From Candidatus Onthomorpha intestinigallinarum (lineage in GTDB: Bacteria > Bacteroidota > Bacteroidia > Bacteroidales > P3): a stretch of DNA of 20,510 nucleotides. Below the pieces are notes generated by a model. That model did not search any database. It saw only the letters and a program-made list of their open reading frames with translations, and was not told the origin of the DNA. The stretch lies in the NCBI GenBank assembly GCA_019114015.1, contig DXGG01000244.1, positions 1 to 20,510 of the forward strand. The letters are read 5' to 3'. This document shows, in pieces, positions 15,884-20,510 of the stretch (the stretch's first letter is position 1; the number at the start of each line of letters is the position of its first letter). The translations under genes and the position numbers were made by a program.

Positions 15884-17116
15884 TCATTTGTTCCTGAAAT
15901 AGTCGGCCACGGCCTGATAGGCAGGAAGCGAATAACGGTCGTTGGCCGCATTGGCCGCAACCGGATGTGAGGCTATCCTTACTATCACCACCTCGGCCGC
16001 AGGGTTGACATATATGCACTGACCATGCACGCCTCTGGCACAAAAGGCATTGTCCCTGTTCTTGGTGCACCACCACATGTTTCTGTAAGCCCAACCCTTC
16101 AACTGAGGGTAATGTGCCTTGTCGAACTTTTCGCTGTCCGAATTGTTTATTATGTCGTAATACACCTGCTGCGGTATGATTTGTTCACCCATGAATCTGC
16201 CCTTGTCAAGCATCATCTGGCCGAATGCGGCGACATCCCTAAGATTGGCGTTAAGTCCTCCTCCTGCAAATTCGGTACCCGTTGCGTCTATCTGATAGTA
16301 AGCCTCATAATGACTGCCTATCTTTTTCCATATCTTCTCCGAAAGCAAATCGGAAAGGCTCTTGCCGGTAACCCTTGTTATCACCCATGCCAAAGCATCT
16401 GTGTTTATGGTCTTGTAGGCGAATATCTTTCCGTGTTCACCCTCTTTCTTTACCGTTTCTATATACTGATGATAACCGATAGGTCCCTTGTATGTCTTTG
16501 GACGCGGATAAGGCGTTCCGGCAGCGGAAAAGGTCCATACCTCCGCTTTGGGGTCATCATAGTCCTCGCTGTATTTCAAGGCCGTGGTCATGTCAAGCAG
16601 CTCCCTTACGGTAGCATCTCCAAAGGCCGACGAGGCCATTTCCGGTACATATTCCGACACACGCCTGTTCTCATCAAGCACTCCCTCGGCAACAAGTATC
16701 GCTCCGAGCGTGCCGGTGAAGGTCTTGCTCACCGACATGAGGGCATGGTGTTTTTCCTCGTTCATGTGTGCGAAATATTTCTCATAAACTATCCTGCCCC
16801 TGTGAAGAATGATTACACCGTCGGCATATACGCTGTCCAAACTTTCCTTCCATGTCATGGTTTTGCCGTCAAGCGTTTGGAATGTTATGTCATCAATACG
16901 CTTGTCTATGCGGGTTGTGAACTCGTATCTTCGGCCGTTGGACGGAGCGACCGACTTGGTGGGGAAGAAGTTGCGCATCTTGCAAACGCTTTCCCTTATT
17001 TGTGGAAATTGGAAAAAGCTGCCGTCCATTGCGGACTGGATGATGTCTTTTTCCTGTGCCTCCAGTCCGAATGAGACAAGAGACAGCAAAAACAATGAAA
17101 ATAAATGCTTTCTCAT
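15884..17116 (-). CDS. Exported serine hydrolase of the beta-lactamase/PBP-like fold
   Basis: The protein is 410 aa with a Sec signal peptide (about 1-20, MRKHLFSLFLLSLVSFGLEA), so it is periplasmic or secreted. The beta-lactamase-fold nucleophile motif SxxK is S128-K131 (LMSVSKTFTG). The second motif is Y234 in FAYKTINTDALAW, and the third a C-terminal HGQ (GVHGQCIYVNP) in place of KTG. This combination resembles the 6-aminohexanoate-dimer hydrolase/EstB esterase branch of class C-like proteins more than true AmpC beta-lactamases. Likely substrates are esters, amides or D-amino acid peptides, and resistance should not be inferred. It is last in the leftward dnaX-antiporter-hydrolase operon, 22 bases after the antiporter stop. 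Confidence 0.85.
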   Translation of the reverse strand: MRKHLFSLFLLSLVSFGLEAQEKDIIQSAMDGSFFQFPQIRESVCKMRNFFPTKSVAPSNGRRYEFTTRIDKRIDDITFQTLDGKTMTWKESLDSVYADGVIILHRGRIVYEKYFAHMNEEKHHALMSVSKTFTGTLGAILVAEGVLDENRRVSEYVPEMASSAFGDATVRELLDMTTALKYSEDYDDPKAEVWTFSAAGTPYPRPKTYKGPIGYHQYIETVKKEGEHGKIFAYKTINTDALAWVITRVTGKSLSDLLSEKIWKKIGSHYEAYYQIDATGTEFAGGGLNANLRDVAAFGQMMLDKGRFMGEQIIPQQVYYDIINNSDSEKFDKAHYPQLKGWAYRNMWWCTKNRDNAFCARGVHGQCIYVNPAAEVVIVRIASHPVAANAANDRYSLPAYQAVADYFRNK

Positions 17117-17138
17117 AACAATAATTTTATTTAAGGAT

Positions 17139-18446
17139 TCAATCTATCAGATTTTGATTCTGTTCTTCCGGTTCTTTGTTCTGCGGTGTTGGAGCGGGCT
17201 CCTTTTCTTCCGGGGCGGGAGCGTTATTGTTTTTGTAGATAAACCTTAGGAGCAGGTTCACTTTCGGAAAACGCTCCATAAGCAGAATGAGTACCGAACA
17301 GAGCGTTATCGAAAACAATACAACCGAAAAGGTGGTGTACTTTATCTGTGCTCCGGCTGCAAGACCGAGTTGTTCGGGTACGGAAGCCAATACGGCAGCT
17401 GCAAGTCCTTTGGGAATCATGAAAGCAATGGTACTCTTGTCGAAAACATTGGCCGAATGCGGTGAGAAGAATTTTGCTATCACTATTCTTCCGACAAGCA
17501 ACGCTATGGTTATTATTCCGCCTATCATTATTGAGTGCGGATCCGAAAAGGGAATGCTTATTCCTATGTAAACGAAGAAAAACGTTTTCAACACGAAGGA
17601 TATCTCCCCCACAAAGGCCTGCTCGTTGTTTGTCAGCTTGAGGTTCTTGTTCTTCTGATATTTTTCAAGGAACTTGAAGTTGAAGTACTCCATGTTGGCT
17701 ATGGTTATTCCGAATGTGAGTGCGGCTATCGCACCGCTGTATCCCAACACCTCGGCCAGTCCGTAAATGATGAAGAGGTATGCAGGGGTAAGGAACATGG
17801 AATTGCGCAGTTGTCTTATCTTCTGCAAAAGGCTTGCCCAAAGCATTGCGCTCGAAAAGCCTATTATTCCCGCAAGGACGAAGGACGAAATCACATTGCC
17901 CGCTATTTTTCCCACATTCAGTCCGCTGCCCATTGTCGCAGCATTGATGAAGGCCAATGCGAAGACTATACACAACACATCGGTCAGGGCCGATTCCAGA
18001 ATAAGCGTCGTTTTTGTCTGCGATGACAGCTTTAGGTTCTGTGCCAAAGGAATCACCACGGCCGAAGACGTTCCTCCGAGTATGGCTCCTAGTATCAAAC
18101 TGTCCAGAAAGCCCATGTCGAATATCATGCATATTGCCGTCACAATCAAAGCCGCTCCTATGAAGCCGCTTGCCGATAGCTTTAGCGTTGAACTCCACGA
18201 TTCCTTCAAATCGCCTATGCTTATTCCCGTTCCACCTTCGAACAGGATGACCACAAGGGTAATGGATGTGAACACGCTGCCTATCGCACCGAAGTCCGAA
18301 GGCTTCACAAGTCCCAGAACAGGACCTATCAATACCCCTATCAAAAGCAACAACAGTACGTCCGGTATCTTCTTGCGGCTGAACATCATTGAAAAAAGAT
18401 GCGCCGAAAAAACCAGAACTCCCAAAAAAATCAATGCTTCACCCAT
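17139..18446 (-). CDS. CPA1-type cation/proton antiporter
   Basis: The protein is 435 aa with about 12-13 membrane helices. It opens MGEALIFLGVLVFSAHLFSMMF. Family features are IPDVLLLLLIGVLIGP (27-42), ILFEGG (67-72), GAILGGTSSAVVIPLA (120-135) and ESALTD at 151-156. The last is the ion-binding position usually written ES..ND in NhaP-like proteins; here the Asn is Thr155. A cytoplasmic Pro/Glu-rich tail (about 408-435) follows the last helix, with no recognisable TrkA-N or TrkA-C domain. It exchanges Na+ or K+ for H+ across the inner membrane. The start lies 17 bases after the end of the dnaX tau frame, which indicates co-transcription. Confidence 0.88.
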   Translation of the reverse strand: MGEALIFLGVLVFSAHLFSMMFSRKKIPDVLLLLLIGVLIGPVLGLVKPSDFGAIGSVFTSITLVVILFEGGTGISIGDLKESWSSTLKLSASGFIGAALIVTAICMIFDMGFLDSLILGAILGGTSSAVVIPLAQNLKLSSQTKTTLILESALTDVLCIVFALAFINAATMGSGLNVGKIAGNVISSFVLAGIIGFSSAMLWASLLQKIRQLRNSMFLTPAYLFIIYGLAEVLGYSGAIAALTFGITIANMEYFNFKFLEKYQKNKNLKLTNNEQAFVGEISFVLKTFFFVYIGISIPFSDPHSIMIGGIITIALLVGRIVIAKFFSPHSANVFDKSTIAFMIPKGLAAAVLASVPEQLGLAAGAQIKYTTFSVVLFSITLCSVLILLMERFPKVNLLLRFIYKNNNAPAPEEKEPAPTPQNKEPEEQNQNLID

Positions 18447-18463
18447 ATATATCGCTATTTTGT

Positions 18464-20124
18464 TTAATAATCAATTTCACAGTCGAACTTTCGGACCAAT
18501 TCCTCAATGACAGGATTCTTTTCCTTGAGATATTTGTATTTTTCCATAGGACTGTACACTTTGTATTTTGTCGGTTGCACGTTGCATTTGGTCAAAATGA
18601 AAAAGTCTTTGTAACCGGTCTGTTCCTTTATGTGTCGAGTTATCTCGCTTCTGTATTTCGCTATCATCACTTCGCTTTGAGGAGAAAGGTTCTTGAGAAT
18701 GAGGCTTCTGTCTTTCTGCATCAGTTCGCAGTCCGCACTTTTGATTGCAAACGAAAGGTCCTCGTTATCCTCCTTCACCGCCTCGGCAAATCCCAAAAGG
18801 CTCTGAATCATCAGGTTCTCGTCCAGTCTGCTTTCCTGTTCCTTTTTGGCGGAAAGCGACATGCGCATCATCTCAGACTTTTCCCTGTTCAGATTGATGG
18901 AATAAGGCGAAGTGAATGTCTTTTCCTCTTTGCTTATCCTTACGTTTGATACGGTTTTCGGAAGACTTTGTTCTAAAGAATCATTTTTTTTTTAATCTCC
19001 TCGGGTTGTGCCACCGGAGCAGGCTGCAATTTGCGCATGATATACGCCATTCGCATAAGGGCAAGTTCGACGCAGAGCCTTTTGTTGTAGCTCTCCCTGT
19101 ATTCCAATCCGCAGGCGTTGGCATACTCCAATGCCCTGAGGATGAACAGCTCGGGTGCGTTCCGAGCCTGTTGCATATACCTTTGTCTGGTCTGTTCGCT
19201 TGCCTGAACAAGCCGTATGGACTGAGGATTCTTGCATACGAGCAGTTCCCTAAGATGAGAGGCCAGTCCGGCCATGAAGCTGTTGCCTTCGAATCCCTTG
19301 GCGAGTATGTCGTCGAACAATAGCAGGCATTGCGTAAGGTTTCCCGCCATAAGATTGTCCACAAGGGTGAAATAATAGTCATAGTCCAGTATGTTCAGGT
19401 TGTCTATGACGTTCTTGTAGCTAAGGTCGGCATTGGTGAAGGAAACCAGACGGTCAAACATGCTCAGCGCATCCCTCAACCCTCCGTCCGCCTTTTGTGC
19501 TATTATGTGCAATGCTTCGCTTTCGTATTTCACGTTTTCCTTGCCGGCTATGTATTCCAGATGTTTGGCTATGTCTTCGTTCTTTATCCTGTGGAAGTCG
19601 AAAATCTGACAGCGCGAAAGTATGGTCGGAATTATTTTCTGTTTTTCCGTCGTGGCCAAAATGAACTTGGCGTATGCGGGCGGCTCTTCCAGCGTCTTCA
19701 AAAAGGCGTTGGCGGCCGAAAGGCTCAACATGTGAACCTCGTCTATTATGTATATCTTGTATTTTCCGTTCTGAGGGGGTATCTTCACCTGATCGATAAG
19801 AGCCCTTATGTCTTCCACAAGGTTGTTTGAGGCTGCATCCAGTTCCACTATGTTGAACGAGGCGGAGCGGTTGAACGATTTGCAGCTCTCGCATTGGTTG
19901 CAGGCTTCGTAATCTTCCGTGGGATTGGTGCAGTTGATGGTCTTGGCAAGTATTCTCGCGCAGGTGGTCTTGCCCACGCCTCTCGGACCGCAGAACAAAA
20001 AGGCTTGGGGCAACTGGTTGTTCTTCAACGCGTTTTGCAGCGTGGTAGTGATATGCGACTGTCCCACTACGGAACGGAAGTCGCTCGGACGGTATTTGCG
20101 TGCGGATACTATGTAGTTGTCCAT
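18464..20124 (-). CDS. dnaX: DnaX tau subunit, full-length clamp-loader ATPase made by recoding at A10
   Basis: One extra A (or a -1 shift) at the A10 run (18993-18984) joins two frames into a 553-aa protein. Residues 1-380 are the same as gamma. Residues 381-553 come from the -1 frame, which opens inside the A-run (a TAA in that frame immediately precedes it) and has no stop until 18464. The tail includes KSEMMRMSLSAKKEQESRLDEN, a helical middle, and the ending NPVIEELVRKFDCEIDY, which resembles the ends of full-length Bacteroidetes DnaX proteins from memory. In tau this region contacts the polymerase and helicase. Without recoding, the tail could be read as a separate 135-aa ORF from an ATG at 18871, but that start has no visible signals. 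A sequencing error in the homopolymer is the main alternative. Confidence 0.75.
18973..20124 (-). CDS. dnaX: DnaX gamma subunit, the unshifted reading-frame product
   Basis: The protein is 383 aa from the ATG at 20124 (MDNYIVSARKYRP). The in-frame ATG at 20172 is rejected because it lies directly next to the -7 box at 20174-20181, before the expected transcript start. The AAA+ core shows Walker A GPRGVGKTT (46-54), zinc cysteines C65, C75, C78 and C81, Walker B IIDEVH (126-131), the LKTLEEPP segment (142-149) and sensor/finger SRC (170-172). The lid and collar domains follow, and the frame ends shortly after the collar helix (KRLCVELALMRMAYI). Termination is at KKKMIL, three codons after the A10 run. 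It loads the beta sliding clamp together with delta and delta' (holB, 10558-11724). First gene of the leftward operon. Confidence 0.9.
   Translation of the reverse strand: MDNYIVSARKYRPSDFRSVVGQSHITTTLQNALKNNQLPQAFLFCGPRGVGKTTCARILAKTINCTNPTEDYEACNQCESCKSFNRSASFNIVELDAASNNLVEDIRALIDQVKIPPQNGKYKIYIIDEVHMLSLSAANAFLKTLEEPPAYAKFILATTEKQKIIPTILSRCQIFDFHRIKNEDIAKHLEYIAGKENVKYESEALHIIAQKADGGLRDALSMFDRLVSFTNADLSYKNVIDNLNILDYDYYFTLVDNLMAGNLTQCLLLFDDILAKGFEGNSFMAGLASHLRELLVCKNPQSIRLVQASEQTRQRYMQQARNAPELFILRALEYANACGLEYRESYNKRLCVELALMRMAYIMRKLQPAPVAQPEEIKKKMIL
18984..18993 (-). promoter_or_regulatory. A10 slippage/frameshift site inside dnaX
   Basis: On the minus strand the sequence is GAGGAG-ATT-A10-TGATTCTTTAG, read in frame as ATT AAA AAA AAA ATG ATT CTT TAG. 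A purine-rich GAGGAG, similar to the Shine-Dalgarno-like stimulator of Escherichia coli dnaX, lies three bases before the run. No strong downstream stem-loop is visible, only a CTTT/AAAG stem of four pairs. A run of ten A without a stem favours RNA polymerase slippage over ribosomal shifting. It is the longest homopolymer I noticed in the window. Confidence 0.7.
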
Positions 20125-20173
20125 TTTCAAGTCTTCTTTTTGGTTCTGTCTTTCTTGTTGCGGAATCGACATT

Positions 20174-20203
20174 CAAAGATACGACCTTTTTTCCGATTGC
20201 CAA
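20174..20203 (-). promoter_or_regulatory. Putative promoter of the dnaX operon
   Basis: On the minus strand TTG (20203-20201) is followed after 19 bases by TATCTTTG (20181-20174), matching the Bacteroidetes -33/-7 pattern. The predicted start near 20167-20170 lies downstream of the ATG at 20172, which supports 20124 as the dnaX start codon. Confidence 0.6.
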
Positions 20204-20264
20204 TCATTTGTTGATAAAATTGCATAAAAAGTTCATGTTCCGTCCCCAAACTCTTTCATCGGCA

Positions 20265-20296
20265 TTGTTTTTTTAATGATTAAAGAAGTAATTTTG
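20265..20296 (+). promoter_or_regulatory. Putative promoter for nnrD
   Basis: TTG (20265-20267) and TAATTTTG (20289-20296) are 21 bases apart, a fair match to the TTTG/TAnnTTTG pattern. The predicted start near 20302 leaves a leader of about 20 bases before the ATG at 20322. It diverges from the dnaX promoter. Confidence 0.5.
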
Positions 20297-20321
20297 CAAA
20301 AAGTTATTCTTTGAGTAGGAC

Positions 20322-20510
20322 ATGAAATGTAATTCTGATATTGAAAAGGGAGGCTTTGAGGTTTTGACTCAAGAGTATGTCCGTTCGCTGACAAGGGACA
20401 AGGACATCATGTGTGACAAGAACGACAACGGCAGGGCGTTGCTTGTTGCGGGTTCTCATTGCATGGCGGGGGCTGCGGTGATGGCCGCAAGGGCGTGTCT
20501 TAGGAGCGGG
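20322..20510 (+). CDS. nnrD: ADP-dependent NAD(P)H-hydrate dehydratase (3' end beyond window)
   Basis: The first 63 codons are present and the frame is open to the last base. Residues 14-35 (VLTQEYVRSLTRDKDIMCDKND) match the linker that precedes the kinase-like domain. RALLVAGSHCMAGAAVMAARACLRSG matches its first strand, Gly-rich loop and helix (compare family G.vLvigGS..y.GAailaa.aALrsGaG). The enzyme dehydrates damaged S-NADHX and S-NADPHX using ADP or ATP to restore the cofactor. Only about 40 residues precede the domain, so the epimerase half (NnrE), often fused in front, is absent from this protein. Transcribed divergently from dnaX. Confidence 0.75.
   Translation, partial: MKCNSDIEKGGFEVLTQEYVRSLTRDKDIMCDKNDNGRALLVAGSHCMAGAAVMAARACLRSG

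Noticed and set aside
15884..17116. Antibiotic-inactivating class C beta-lactamase.
   Set aside because: The SxxK motif is present, but the second and third motifs (YKT, HGQ) fit the esterase/6-aminohexanoate-dimer hydrolase branch better, so a resistance role is not supported.
18464..18871. Separate small protein of 135 aa downstream of dnaX.
   Set aside because: The same frame is open upstream into the dnaX A10 run and the protein ends like DnaX. There is no promoter or gap for an independent gene, so it is better explained as the tau tail.

Overview
The window reads as chromosomal DNA of a Bacteroidota bacterium, most likely of the order Bacteroidales. Four signals support this. The first gene ends in a type IX secretion (T9SS) type A sorting domain. 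A gldH lipoprotein gene is present. Promoter-like boxes match the Bacteroidetes -33/-7 pattern TTTG-N19-21-TAnnTTTG (6619-6650 and 8827-8858 are the best). Most leaders are short and lack a Shine-Dalgarno sequence. Isoleucine is written almost only as ATA: 30 of 31 Ile codons in the gene at 8887-9867. I see no rRNA, tRNA, CRISPR array, insertion sequence or phage gene. The coding is dense, and no gene-free stretch reaches 300 bases; the longest gaps (about 140-180 bases) hold promoters, hairpins or terminators.

Layout. 1-936 is the 3' part of a secreted T9SS cargo protein. It converges, with one base between, on a leftward pair: a DjlA-like TerB/J-domain membrane protein (3037-3750), then a membrane-anchored von Willebrand A protein (938-3034). 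Divergent promoter boxes at 3780-3816 separate that pair from a rightward pair: a ZIP-type metal transporter (3843-4580) and a GT2 glycosyltransferase fused to a degenerate polyprenyl-phosphate glycosylphosphotransferase-like module (4599-6551). Ornithine aminotransferase rocD (6728-7948) has its own promoter, followed at once by a hairpin plus T-run, and ends in a strong bidirectional terminator shared with a leftward TPR membrane protein (8014-8706). Divergent from that are a dihydroorotate-dehydrogenase-like protein without the catalytic cysteine (8887-9867) and a four-helix-bundle protein (9902-10387).

10558-15787 is a tight operon: clamp-loader delta' (holB), a PSP1/RicT-like protein, gldH and a class A penicillin-binding protein. 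It ends at a hairpin terminator. The opposite strand carries a second operon read leftward from 20124: dnaX, a CPA1-type cation/proton antiporter, and an exported serine beta-lactamase-fold hydrolase. The right edge holds the first 63 codons of an NAD(P)H-hydrate dehydratase (nnrD).

The most notable item is dnaX. Its reading frame stops right after the collar domain, three codons past a run of ten A. The -1 frame opens inside that run and continues for 173 codons to a C-terminal tail resembling full-length DnaX proteins. This is best read as programmed recoding (transcriptional slippage or ribosomal frameshifting) that makes a short gamma (383 aa) and a long tau (553 aa) from one gene. Both catalytic-core ATPase-type clamp-loader genes (dnaX and holB) therefore lie within 10 kb, in different operons.
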